DNA of 57,617 bases from UBA817 sp049889215 (GTDB taxonomy: Bacteria; Margulisbacteria; Marinamargulisbacteria; UBA817): assembly GCA_049889215.1 (NCBI GenBank), contig JBMHDV010000003.1, positions 1-57,617 of the forward strand, written 5' to 3'. The position numbers and the translations under genes are program-made. Under the pieces are notes generated by a model. The model was not told where the DNA came from. It searched no databases and was given only the letters and a program-made list of their open reading frames with translations. Shown piece after piece: positions 23,485-32,283 of the stretch (position 1 is the stretch's first letter; every line of letters starts with the position of its first letter).

Positions 23485-24274
23485 TGCGGATGTCTCGAAT
23501 AAACTGCAAGCGGTCGTCCACCAACGCTGTATGGGTGCTCGGTTCAGAATCTAAGAACGGTTGTATTAGGTGTGATCCGATCACCACACCATCCGATATG
23601 CTCGCCATTTTCACCGCCGCTTCAACACTACGAATCCCAAATCCAATCACCGTAGGTAAGTGGATGGTGGCCGTTAATTCGCTTAGGTGGGCTTGAATTG
23701 CAATTGGGTCCGGTGCTTTGGTGCCCGTTACCCCTTTAACCGATACGTAATAGATGAATCCAGACCCCGTGGCTTGAATCGTTGCCAAGCGGTTGGATTG
23801 AGTCGTGGGTGTGACCAAACGAATCATGGCCAAGTCATGATTATCTGGAATCAAACGTTCATGGTGTTCCGGTGGTAAATCAACAATCAATAACCCACTA
23901 ACACCCGCCTGCTTTGCGGTGGGTAAAAATGAGTCAAACCCATAATGGATGAGAGGGTTTAGGTACGTCATAAGCACGATTGGAACCGTTGGATGCTTGC
24001 CTTTAAATGCCGCAATATCCTCAAATAACGTCGTAAACGAAAACCCATTCTTAATGGCAATTTCACTGCTACGTTGAATCACGACGCCATCGGCCATGGG
24101 GTCCGAAAATGGGATCCCAATTTCAATCACCGATGCACCGGCATCAGGCAATCCATGAAGCATGGCATTAAATATCTCTCGATTTGGAAAGTCAGCGGTT
24201 AAAAAGGGTACAATCGCTTTGGTGTTATTGGCGGCATGCGCATCAAAAACAGCCTGAATGTCGTTTACCGTCAA
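23474..24274 (-). CDS. trpA: Tryptophan synthase alpha subunit
   Basis: TrpA cleaves indole-3-glycerol phosphate to indole, which is channelled to TrpB. It has 266 residues, the normal size. Landmarks are PFLTADFPN at the N-terminus, the catalytic Glu and Asp region in VIEIGIPFSDPMADGVVIQ, the active-site loop around GVTGTKAPDP, and GFGIRSVEAA. The start overlaps the end of trpB (ATGA), so the pair is translationally coupled. No trpC, trpD, trpE or trpF lies in the window. Confidence 0.95.
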   Translation of the reverse strand: MTVNDIQAVFDAHAANNTKAIVPFLTADFPNREIFNAMLHGLPDAGASVIEIGIPFSDPMADGVVIQRSSEIAIKNGFSFTTLFEDIAAFKGKHPTVPIVLMTYLNPLIHYGFDSFLPTAKQAGVSGLLIVDLPPEHHERLIPDNHDLAMIRLVTPTTQSNRLATIQATGSGFIYYVSVKGVTGTKAPDPIAIQAHLSELTATIHLPTVIGFGIRSVEAAVKMASISDGVVIGSHLIQPFLDSEPSTHTALVDDRLQFIRDIRNAI

Positions 24275-25476
24275 ATGGTAACTCCAAGGGCATCTGCCAC
24301 AGTAAAAATGTCTTTATCCCCACGCCCACAAAGGTTCATAACAATGGTATGATCACGGGGTAGGGTTGGTGCTATTTTTAAAACGTGTGCCAAGGCATGG
24401 GCTGGCTCCAATGCAGGTATAATCCCTTCCTGTTTTGAGCATAACTGAAAAGCGTCCAAAGCTTCATCATCGGTAACTGGTACGTAATTCACTCGGCCAG
24501 AGTCCTTTAAAAAGCTATGTTCAGGCCCAATGCCAGGGTAATCCAAGCCTGCCGATATGGAATGGGTTTGGGTAATTTGACCGTCATTATTTTGCAATAT
24601 GTAGGTGCTATTGCCATGTAAAATACCCGGTTTGCCTTTGCTTAACGACGCCGCGTGTTCGTTGGTATCCACACCAAGGCCACCAGCTTCAACGCCAATC
24701 AGTTCAACACCAGCATCATCTAAAAATGGGTAAAATAATCCAATCGCATTGGAGCCACCACCTAAACAAGCCACCAACGTGTCCGGTAAGCCGTCCAGCT
24801 CCTGAATGCATTGCTGTTTAACTTCTTCACCAATAATGGACTGAAACGTACGCACCATTTTAGGGTAGGGATGAGGCCCAGCAGCTGTACCGATTAAATA
24901 ATAGGTGTCATCGACATTACTGACCCAGTCACGCAACGCCTCGTTCATGGCATCTTTTAATGTGCCATTTCCTGCTTCGACTGGTACAACTGTGGCACCC
25001 AATAAATTCATGCGAAACACATTGGGTTGCTGACGCTCCACATCTTTGGCGCCCATGTATACGGTGCAAGGCAATCCAAATAACGCGCACACGGTTGCCG
25101 TGGCCACACCATGTTGACCAGCCCCTGTTTCTGCGATGATGCGAGTTTTACCCATCTTTTTTGCCAATAAAATTTGGCCAATGCAATTGTTAATCTTGTG
25201 CGATCCAGTGTGGTTAAGTTCATCGCGTTTAAAGTAAATCTGAGCACCACCACAGTGATCCGTTAATCGGCGCGCAAAGTACAGTGGCGAAGGTCGCCCA
25301 ATGTAGTGCCGATGGTAGGCTTGCAACTGGTCTTGAAACTCTGCCGTTGCAATCGCATCATGAAACACTTGATCCAGTTCATGAATCAGCGGCATCAAAA
25401 TCTCTGATACATATTGACCGCCATAATCTCCAAAAAAACCGTGTTGGTCTGGGTGTTCCGTTAAAGGTTTTGTCAT
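24271..25476 (-). CDS. trpB: Tryptophan synthase beta subunit
   Basis: TrpB is the PLP enzyme that joins indole and serine to make tryptophan. It has 401 residues. The PLP lysine lies in ELNHTGSHKINN, the Gly-rich phosphate-binding loop is CLGGGSNAIG, and GAGQHGVATA is present. It starts 61 bp after the end of the MscS gene on the same strand; a TATAAT-like box lies about ten bases before the ATG with only a poor -35, so the promoter is uncertain. Probable unit: trpB-trpA-AraC regulator. Confidence 0.96.
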   Translation of the reverse strand: MTKPLTEHPDQHGFFGDYGGQYVSEILMPLIHELDQVFHDAIATAEFQDQLQAYHRHYIGRPSPLYFARRLTDHCGGAQIYFKRDELNHTGSHKINNCIGQILLAKKMGKTRIIAETGAGQHGVATATVCALFGLPCTVYMGAKDVERQQPNVFRMNLLGATVVPVEAGNGTLKDAMNEALRDWVSNVDDTYYLIGTAAGPHPYPKMVRTFQSIIGEEVKQQCIQELDGLPDTLVACLGGGSNAIGLFYPFLDDAGVELIGVEAGGLGVDTNEHAASLSKGKPGILHGNSTYILQNNDGQITQTHSISAGLDYPGIGPEHSFLKDSGRVNYVPVTDDEALDAFQLCSKQEGIIPALEPAHALAHVLKIAPTLPRDHTIVMNLCGRGDKDIFTVADALGVTI

Positions 25477-25537
25477 AGGTTCATTATAAAAAATTACACC
25501 GTGTTTGAATAGTCACCAATGCAATAAAATTAAATGA

Positions 25538-26431
25538 TTACTGAACAATATGGCGTTGAGTTGGGTATGCCAAGTCAATATCGTCATGCGCTTCAGTTAG
25601 CTCCAGGATTTGTTCCCACAGTTCATGATTGGATTGGCGGATGCGACGAGTGGCAACCAGGTACCGAATGGTTAAACTAATGCCGTGATCCAGCGAGCTT
25701 GTATAGATGGTGGGTGTAATGTACGTGTAATTGATTGGGTAATCCTTTTGGGCTTGGCGAAGCTCACGTTTAAGTTGATCTTCATATTGCTTGCAGTAGT
25801 CAGATATCAGATCGGTTAACAATTTCTTGGTCTTCTTCCAATCACTTTCATACGTCACCACCACTGGGATTTCATACCAGTTGTAGTTAAACCCCTTCGA
25901 GTAATTTGCAATGGGTTGATTAAAAACATCTGCATTTGGAATCCGAATCATTCGTCCGGTGCTTTGGTTGGCATCCACCCAGTTCCCAATTTCAAGGAGG
26001 GTGAACTTAAACACCCCAATATCAATCACATCCCCTTGATGGTCCTGAATCTGAATTCGGTCACCAATTTTAAATGGGGCTTGCCAGAGCAAATAAATCC
26101 AACCGGCAAAGTTAGTCACTACGTCTTTTAACGCAATGGCAACACCGGCCGTAAATAAACCTAAAAAGGTTCCTAAAGATTGTATGCCCTTAAACCAAAG
26201 AGGCGCAATAATAAATGCCGCTAAAATAAAATGAAAATAACGAGATAATTTTCGAGTGGCGTAGATGGTGTCGTGTTTTTTTAAGTGGCGTTTGGTAAAG
26301 AATACGATGATGGTGTGGGACACCCATAAACCAAAAATAGCCGCCAACGTAATTGCACCACGGTATAAAAACGTGTCAATAAAGTCTGGCTTTAAGTTTG
26401 ATAAAAAATCTGCTGCAACACCCATGCTCAT
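25538..26431 (-). CDS. MscS-family small mechanosensitive channel
   Basis: The 297-residue protein has two or three N-terminal membrane helices, the pore-lining helix region FLGLFTAGVAIALKDVVTNF rich in Gly and Ala, and the beta-domain start WQAPFKIGDRIQI typical of MscS. The cytoplasmic C-terminal domain follows (MIRIPNADVFNQPIANYS). Such channels release solutes on sudden drop in external osmolarity. Length is close to E. coli MscS (286). It precedes trpB by 61 bp on the same strand; a functional link is not evident. Confidence 0.9.
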   Translation of the reverse strand: MSMGVAADFLSNLKPDFIDTFLYRGAITLAAIFGLWVSHTIIVFFTKRHLKKHDTIYATRKLSRYFHFILAAFIIAPLWFKGIQSLGTFLGLFTAGVAIALKDVVTNFAGWIYLLWQAPFKIGDRIQIQDHQGDVIDIGVFKFTLLEIGNWVDANQSTGRMIRIPNADVFNQPIANYSKGFNYNWYEIPVVVTYESDWKKTKKLLTDLISDYCKQYEDQLKRELRQAQKDYPINYTYITPTIYTSSLDHGISLTIRYLVATRRIRQSNHELWEQILELTEAHDDIDLAYPTQRHIVQ

Positions 26432-26516
26432 ATTATAATCAATTTATCGATAAACGCCCATTAATATTCAGCATTATTTGCATCGTAATAAGCGCAACCA
26501 AAAAAATGCAACAATC

Positions 26517-28718
26517 TTACCCAGCAAGACAATCTAAAACAGCATCAAGATCTGAGTCATCACTATCATATAAGTTACTTTCCATGTCACTAGCAAGCGG
26601 ACTTGAGTTAGGATAAAAATCAAAGGCATGCGCTTCGTCTTGAAGCATAAGAAACCGTTGAACAGGTTCAGAGTATGTATACGGTAGGCCGTCAGCGGTG
26701 TAATTTTTGGTATCTACAATGTATTTGATTTGCGGGTAAAGGTCAGAATATCTTTTATGTAATTCTTCAAGAATATTAAAATGGTCATTCGCTGCAGCAC
26801 CCTTATAGGCCTGACCTATGAAGCGCATCATATCCGTCGACTGGCAATTAAATTGTTCAATAAATAAATGCAATGTTTGTTGGCATCCAAATAAAGCTGC
26901 ATCAAAAAACAAGTCATCAATGACCGTTTTTTTCAACTTCATGTTTACCAATAACGTTGGGAATTTTGTTTTTAGTAACCAATGTAAGTTAGAATCTGCT
27001 TTTTTTTCAATGCATTCAGTTAATGTCGGTAGGGTAATATGTTCAGCTGTTAATTTGAATGTGTCAAACACCCATTTCGTCAGTGATATGTCATCGGTTG
27101 CTACCAGAACCTTTTTTAAAAGTGAGGAGTTATCCGCTAAAAAATCATCCACCGTTATCTGATTCTCAGCTGGTAGATTATCATTTAGTAATTCTTCAAA
27201 GATGGCCCTCACGTCCTTGCCGCTAATTATGTTACGAGATCGTTTAAAGGTATTTAATAATATCACCTTTTTGTCGTTTCTATAGTCAATAAAACCGTGG
27301 TCGTTAAACCGAGACCCAGCGGCTAGGTTTTGGTCAATCATCCATTGAACACCAATAACATGTCCAGCTTTTTGTAAAGATTCAATTGGGGTTTTATTCC
27401 AACTCTCATAAAAGGCGCACATGTGATCATTATTCATTGGAAAGTTCGTATGCAACCATTTCATTGAGTCAAGGTGCCCGTGAAGTGCAGCAGTCGAAAA
27501 TGCATAGGCAGGGTCATTATTTAGTTCACTGATACAGTTAAATTTGCGATTTAGAAACTCAAGAATATGAACATGATTATTTTCAGCAGCGCGCATCAAT
27601 GCCAGTTTTCCTTCATAGTTTATAACGGCAGTTTTTTCCTCAGCAGTCATTTTTTTAATAAACGTGTCTGTTAACCAAGTTACAATATCAAGTAACCCAT
27701 CCGATGCAGCACAACTAAACATTGATAGCAGATGTTGGTGGTTTCTTTCATTTAAAAAGTTATTGAACATATCGCAGTAATTATCATGGATAAATGTAAC
27801 AACTGCTAACTGGATGTTCTGTTTTCGGGGGATGTAAGCATCATGTGCGCAAATGGCTTGAAAATCAATGCTAAATTGGTCAGAAGTGAAATATTTTTTG
27901 GCTAGCCCGGCTTCATTGAACCAATGAAGAACAGGTACTTGTCCGTGCATCATGGCCAGTTTAATGGCCGCTGGAATGTCGCAGTCACTTATTGTGACAG
28001 TCTTGTTAATCCAATCTAAAATAGTTGTTGTGCCAAATTCACAAGCTGTTTTGAGAAGTTCGTTACAGGCATTGAATTTCCATTGCATAAAATTGTCTTC
28101 TTCCAGCAGTGATTTAGCTCTTGAAAAAACAAGATTCAATGCATTGGTTTGATCTTTTGTTGCAAGTGATGTTAAGACATTGTTAAACTTCCGATCTAAA
28201 TCATCCATTGATTCATAATCCTGTAAATAATGATCTATAAACCACCACGCAATCTTTGGCTGATGATTAATCTCCTGCATAAGCTGTTCTTGAAATTCCA
28301 ACAGGTTGGCATCAAATAACTGCCCGTTTAAGTCATTAACCTTTGTATTTACGCTTAAAATAAGTTGGTGCGCAGCTGGTCCATCATTCTCAAATTGAGT
28401 CAAATGCTTTAATAAATGTTGACGTTTTGTATAATGCAATTGCTTTACATTGGCTGGGAATACCATGCAATGATACATGAGGGCCGTTGAGGGTGGCAGA
28501 AATTCCTTGATTAATTCATGGGTTAGTTCAGTATTGATTATTCTTCGAAATAAATGATTTTTATGTTTTTCATTTGTGATGCTTTTTAGAGTGCTTGTTG
28601 ATAATTGTGGACAATCCTGTGGTGTGACTTCAGTTTTTTGTTTCTTTGTAACCTTAGAATGTTCTGATGATCTTTTTCTCTTTAATAGCTGCTTTTCAGT
28701 TGTATTTATACGGCTCAT
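26517..28718 (-). CDS. Ankyrin-type repeat protein with an N-terminal bipartite NLS-like signal
   Basis: At 733 residues, the body consists of helical pairs of degenerate ankyrin type, recognised by the recurring A-x-x-G-x-x-x-x-(L/V)-x-W-L rhythm: LKTACEFGTTTILDWI, IKLAMMHGQVPVLHWF, FSCAASDGLLDIVTWL, LMRAAENNHVHILEFL, FSTAALHGHLDSMKWL and AYKGAAANDHFNILEEL. The same loose style is common in giant viruses and amoeba-associated bacteria. Residues 13-28 (KRKRSSEHSKVTKKQK) fit the bipartite nuclear localisation pattern, two basic clusters split by about nine residues. The C-terminus is acidic (NLYDSDDSDLDAVLD). No signal peptide. Ankyrin proteins bind other proteins; a host target is inference. 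Confidence 0.8.
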   Translation of the reverse strand: MSRINTTEKQLLKRKRSSEHSKVTKKQKTEVTPQDCPQLSTSTLKSITNEKHKNHLFRRIINTELTHELIKEFLPPSTALMYHCMVFPANVKQLHYTKRQHLLKHLTQFENDGPAAHQLILSVNTKVNDLNGQLFDANLLEFQEQLMQEINHQPKIAWWFIDHYLQDYESMDDLDRKFNNVLTSLATKDQTNALNLVFSRAKSLLEEDNFMQWKFNACNELLKTACEFGTTTILDWINKTVTISDCDIPAAIKLAMMHGQVPVLHWFNEAGLAKKYFTSDQFSIDFQAICAHDAYIPRKQNIQLAVVTFIHDNYCDMFNNFLNERNHQHLLSMFSCAASDGLLDIVTWLTDTFIKKMTAEEKTAVINYEGKLALMRAAENNHVHILEFLNRKFNCISELNNDPAYAFSTAALHGHLDSMKWLHTNFPMNNDHMCAFYESWNKTPIESLQKAGHVIGVQWMIDQNLAAGSRFNDHGFIDYRNDKKVILLNTFKRSRNIISGKDVRAIFEELLNDNLPAENQITVDDFLADNSSLLKKVLVATDDISLTKWVFDTFKLTAEHITLPTLTECIEKKADSNLHWLLKTKFPTLLVNMKLKKTVIDDLFFDAALFGCQQTLHLFIEQFNCQSTDMMRFIGQAYKGAAANDHFNILEELHKRYSDLYPQIKYIVDTKNYTADGLPYTYSEPVQRFLMLQDEAHAFDFYPNSSPLASDMESNLYDSDDSDLDAVLDCLAG
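28635..28682 (-). other. Bipartite NLS-like signal of the ankyrin-type protein
   Basis: The segment codes KRKRSSEHSKVTKKQK (residues 13-28): KRKR, a nine-residue polar linker, then KKQK. Of all basic clusters in the window this fits a eukaryotic nuclear import signal best. Confidence 0.5.
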
Positions 28719-28779
28719 AGCCTTAATTTTTATTAAATTTAATTAAATATGTCAATGTGAGGTTGTAAAGTGCAAAGCA

Positions 28780-30261
28780 CTAAGTTCCACAAAATGTTTG
28801 ATAGGGCACGTCTGTTGGCGGCGGTGGATCTTGATAATGTGCCGTTAAATTCGTGTTTTTGTATGGGGTTTTCAGGACGGTGAGTAAATCTAGCATTGGT
28901 TGATCGTTGCCAGCAACAACCTCACTTAACGCATGTTCCACGTGATGATTGCGGGGAATCACCACTGGGTTGTGTTGATTCATCACCTCACGGGCCATAT
29001 CAATGGGCGCATCATTCATGGTTAATCGTGCTTCCCAGCGGCGGTGCCAATCAATAAATTGAGGCTGATTACACAGGTCTTGTGGGCTTCCAGTTGCCTG
29101 GCTCAGGTGCTGAAACGTAATCGTGTAATCGAGTGAGTGCTTGTGCATTAAACTCAATAGGTCTGTGATTAATTTGGGGTCAACGGGGTGATGATTGAGT
29201 AGGCCAAGTTTGCCTTTCATCATATCGGTCCAGCGTTGATTATAGGTATCTGTAAACGAGCCAAGGTGGTCTTTGGCCAGTTCAATGGCATGGTCCAAAT
29301 TCGAATCAATCAGTGGCAATAAGGTTTCCGCCAATCGCACCAAGTTCCATTGTGCAATCATGGGTTGGTTTTTATAAGCGTAGCGGCCCATTTGATCAAT
29401 CGAACTAAACACAGTGTCCGGATCATATGCATCCATAAATGCACACGGCCCGTAATCAATGGTTTCACCGGCAATGGCCATGTTATCGGTATTCATCACA
29501 CCATGAATAAACCCAACACGCATCCAATGCACAATCAAATCAATTTGTTGATCCATGACATGCATTAAAAAGGATAGGGCGGGATTATCGTCGGTTGCTT
29601 TTTCAGGGCAATGCCGCTCAATGGCATAGTGCAATAACGCCTCAACCATGGTTTTTTCTTGAGTACTGGCCGCATATTCAAAGGTCCCAACTCGCAGATG
29701 GGATTGTGCAACCCGTGTCAAAATAGCCCCAGGGTAAGTGGTTTCTCGAAACACATCTTCACCGCTGGTCACAACGCCCAAACTACGGGTGGTTGGAATC
29801 CCCAAGGCATGCATGGCTTCCGACATAATGTATTCACGGCACATCGGCCCTAAACTTGCTCGGCCGTCACCTCGCCGAGAATATGGTGTACGTCCAGAAC
29901 CTTTAAATTGTATGTCCAACCGTTCGCCATCAGGTGTCATGTGTTCTCCTAAGACATGGGCCCGCCCATCACCCAACATGGTAAAATGGCCAAACTGGTG
30001 CCCGGCATATGCTTGAGCAAATGGTGTTGCATCACTTGGGAAGGTGTTGCCCGCCAATAAATCAGTCAGCGTTGAGGGGCTCAGTTCATCCAAGGTTAAG
30101 CCCATAGCCTTGGCCAAGGCATGGTTAACAATCACCGTATCCGGTGCTGACACTGGGGTCGGGTTGCAAATCGTATAAAAATGCTCAGGTAACAATAAAT
30201 AAGTCGTATCAAATCGAAACCCGCTTTTATTGATATGGGATGCTGTTGTTTTGGATGCCAT
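28780..30261 (-). CDS. selO: SelO/YdiU family protein AMPylase (pseudokinase fold)
   Basis: SelO transfers AMP from ATP to Ser, Thr or Tyr of proteins in response to oxidative stress, in bacteria and mitochondria. The 493-residue protein shows the family's AGHQFGHFTMLGDGRA, the nucleotide-binding region FKGSGRTPYSRRGDGRASLG, CREYIMSEAMHALGIPTTRS, and the HGVMNTDNMAIAGETIDYGP metal and base segment. It ends FCGT, keeping the C-terminal Cys at the place where some family members carry selenocysteine. It diverges from umuD across an 87-bp gap. Gor and the peroxidase elsewhere in the window fit the same redox theme. Confidence 0.94.
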   Translation of the reverse strand: MASKTTASHINKSGFRFDTTYLLLPEHFYTICNPTPVSAPDTVIVNHALAKAMGLTLDELSPSTLTDLLAGNTFPSDATPFAQAYAGHQFGHFTMLGDGRAHVLGEHMTPDGERLDIQFKGSGRTPYSRRGDGRASLGPMCREYIMSEAMHALGIPTTRSLGVVTSGEDVFRETTYPGAILTRVAQSHLRVGTFEYAASTQEKTMVEALLHYAIERHCPEKATDDNPALSFLMHVMDQQIDLIVHWMRVGFIHGVMNTDNMAIAGETIDYGPCAFMDAYDPDTVFSSIDQMGRYAYKNQPMIAQWNLVRLAETLLPLIDSNLDHAIELAKDHLGSFTDTYNQRWTDMMKGKLGLLNHHPVDPKLITDLLSLMHKHSLDYTITFQHLSQATGSPQDLCNQPQFIDWHRRWEARLTMNDAPIDMAREVMNQHNPVVIPRNHHVEHALSEVVAGNDQPMLDLLTVLKTPYKNTNLTAHYQDPPPPTDVPYQTFCGT

Positions 30262-30348
30262 ACTATTGGTATATCACATCCGTTCAATTTGTAACATGAT
30301 CCCCAATCACCACTGCGCAAACATGGCATTCGGTGATACAATACCATT

Positions 30349-30945
30349 ATGGTAACAATGACAGATTTAAATAAACTTACGGTTGAAGAAGGCATTGACC
30401 TGCCAGATTCTGCTATTCCATTTTTGTTGGATTTAAAGGTATCTGGCTACCAAGATCTGGTTCAGAAGGTAAAAACGGTCGTTGCGGCGTATCAAAATCA
30501 AGACAATGCCGATGTTGTGAGTTCCTTAAATCAACTTTTTAACATTAAGACCACCAACATTACTTTGCCATTGTATGGCTCTGCGGTGCCTTGTGGTTTT
30601 ACCTCACCAGCCGAAGATCATGTCGAGAATCAGTTGTCTTTGGATCACTATCTGGTGGCCAATCCAGAAGCGACCTTTTTTGTTAGAGCATCCGGGGATA
30701 GCATGACAGGTGCTGGTATTTTCGATGGCGATTTATTGATTATTGATCGCAGCATCGAAGTCAAAAACAACCGCATAGTTCTTGCCATTTTAGATACGGA
30801 GTTTACAGTCAAACGATTGATTCAAGATGCTGATAAGATTACATTGCGTGCAGAAAACGACCAATACCCAGATATTGTCGTGGGTCCCCAACAATCCATG
30901 ATGGTATGGGGCGTTGTTGTTCACGTCATTCATCACCTTAAATAA
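30349..30945 (+). CDS. umuD: UmuD-like S24 peptidase with an N-terminal extension
   Basis: UmuD undergoes RecA-stimulated self-cleavage and joins UmuC as DNA polymerase V. Residues from about 72 align with full E. coli UmuD: the Cys-Gly cleavage site in VPCGFTSPAED (C82-G83), the catalytic Ser in ASGDSMTGAG (S118) and Lys in EFTVKRL (K155), ending VWGVVVHVIHHLK. The protein is 198 residues against about 139, because ~70 extra residues precede the cleavage site. They look helical (DLNKLTVEEG, SGYQDLVQKVKTVV) and are not a LexA-type winged helix that I can recognise. Start ATG at 30349 or 30358 is uncertain; no good Shine-Dalgarno site. umuC follows after two bases. Confidence 0.88.
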   Translation: MVTMTDLNKLTVEEGIDLPDSAIPFLLDLKVSGYQDLVQKVKTVVAAYQNQDNADVVSSLNQLFNIKTTNITLPLYGSAVPCGFTSPAEDHVENQLSLDHYLVANPEATFFVRASGDSMTGAGIFDGDLLIIDRSIEVKNNRIVLAILDTEFTVKRLIQDADKITLRAENDQYPDIVVGPQQSMMVWGVVVHVIHHLK

Positions 30946-30947
30946 AC

Positions 30948-32201
30948 GTGATTGCACTGGTTGATTGCAATAGTTTTTATTGCTCCTGTGAACAAGTGTT
31001 TCGGCCTGATTTACACAATCGCCCTGTGGTGGTATTAAGCAATAACGATGGCTGTGTGATTGCACGTAGTGCCCAGGCCAAGGCCCTTGGCATTCCCATG
31101 GGAGCGCCATACCATCATTACAAAAAACTAATGACGTTTCATAAAGTCGCGGTATTTAGTGCGAACTTTCCGCTATATGCGGATTTTTCGTCGCGAATCA
31201 TGAGCATTTTAGGGCGCTTTTCTGATCAGGTTGAGGTGTATTCCATTGACGAAGCCTTCATCGATTTATCGGGCATCACATCAGATCCGATTGCCTATGC
31301 CAAACAGATTCGAGCCACCATCCTAACATGGACAGGGATTCCTGTATCCATCGGGGTTGCCAGCTCCAAGGTGTTGGCCAAATGTGCCAACCGGTTTGCC
31401 AAGCAATTGCCTGAATCGGGTGGGGTGTTCGCTTTAACACATCCAGGTGTGATCGACGAAGCGTTACGTCAAACCCCCATTAACGATATTTGGGGAATCG
31501 GCACGCAACAAGCCAAAAAGCTGCAAAAGCGTCATATAAAAACAGCGCATGACTTTAAATCACTCACCAATCGAAAACAGATTCTGAATTTACTAACCAA
31601 ACCAGGATTGCAAATATACGACGAGCTTCATGGCACAAGTTGCATTGACATTCAATCGGGGTTGGAGCCTCGAAAAAATATTCGGACATCCCGTTCATTT
31701 CAGCCGGAACTTACGGATGTTGATGATGTTGTTGCGGCGTTAACGGTGTTTACCACACGGGCCATGGAAAAACTCCGTCGTCAACACTCACTGACACAAA
31801 TGATCACGGTATTTGTTCGAACAAATCCATTTAATCCTAAACTCCAGCAGTATCGCAATGCCATAACCATTGGGTTTTTAACAGCCACTAACGATACCAT
31901 CTTGGTTGCAAACGCGGCACGCGCGGCCATTAAACAATTGGTGCCTCCAGGCGTGCCAATAAAAAAAGCGGGCATCATTTTAGGCGAAATTACCGATGAT
32001 GCATCAGTGCAAGACTCACTCTTTCAACGCGCAACTACGAACCCATTAATGGATGTGATGGATCAAATCAACCAACGTTTTGGCCGTGATACCATCCATG
32101 TTGCCAATACCCAACGCTTTCTTGCAAAACGGCGTGCACCACAATGGGTGTCCCCACAATACACCACAAATTGGGATGATGTGGTGCGTGTGCCAGCATG
32201 A
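30948..32201 (+). CDS. umuC: UmuC, catalytic subunit of translesion DNA polymerase V
   Basis: This is a Y-family polymerase of 417 residues. The catalytic motifs are IALVDCNSFYCSCEQVF at the N-terminus (metal Asp), PVVVLSNNDGCVIARS, and YSIDEAFIDLSG (second Asp-Glu pair). The palm and little-finger regions continue to the C-terminus at normal family length, and a C-terminal segment like the UmuC accessory region (RFGRDTIHVANTQ) is present. The start is GTG two bases after the umuD stop, so the two are coupled. SOS control would be expected from the family, but I could not pick out a convincing LexA box in the 87-bp upstream gap. Confidence 0.95.
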   Translation: MIALVDCNSFYCSCEQVFRPDLHNRPVVVLSNNDGCVIARSAQAKALGIPMGAPYHHYKKLMTFHKVAVFSANFPLYADFSSRIMSILGRFSDQVEVYSIDEAFIDLSGITSDPIAYAKQIRATILTWTGIPVSIGVASSKVLAKCANRFAKQLPESGGVFALTHPGVIDEALRQTPINDIWGIGTQQAKKLQKRHIKTAHDFKSLTNRKQILNLLTKPGLQIYDELHGTSCIDIQSGLEPRKNIRTSRSFQPELTDVDDVVAALTVFTTRAMEKLRRQHSLTQMITVFVRTNPFNPKLQQYRNAITIGFLTATNDTILVANAARAAIKQLVPPGVPIKKAGIILGEITDDASVQDSLFQRATTNPLMDVMDQINQRFGRDTIHVANTQRFLAKRRAPQWVSPQYTTNWDDVVRVPA

Positions 32202-32213
32202 TTAGAAATCATG
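32197..32213 (+). terminator. Possible weak terminator at the end of umuDC
   Basis: CATGATT-AGA-AATCATG is a perfect 7-bp stem with a 3-base loop overlapping the umuC stop, followed by tttattcc. The stem is AT-rich and the T-run short, so termination would be inefficient. Confidence 0.3.
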
Positions 32214-32283
32214 TTTATTCCTGCCTTCTATCATGCTAAAATGCAATCAAATTACATCAAATTTAAGCGTTAGGAGACAATTT

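Noticed and set aside
26818..27162. Plus-strand frame of 114 codons inside the ankyrin-type gene
   Set aside because: It is antisense to a well-supported gene, has no ribosome binding site and a Cys/Ser-rich composition typical of a shadow frame.
28780..28800. Possible selenocysteine end of SelO
   Set aside because: The family's Sec position is a plain Cys codon (FCGT then stop), so no UGA recoding is needed.
30790..31110. Minus-strand frame of 106 codons across umuD-umuC
   Set aside because: It is antisense to both conserved genes and has no family features.
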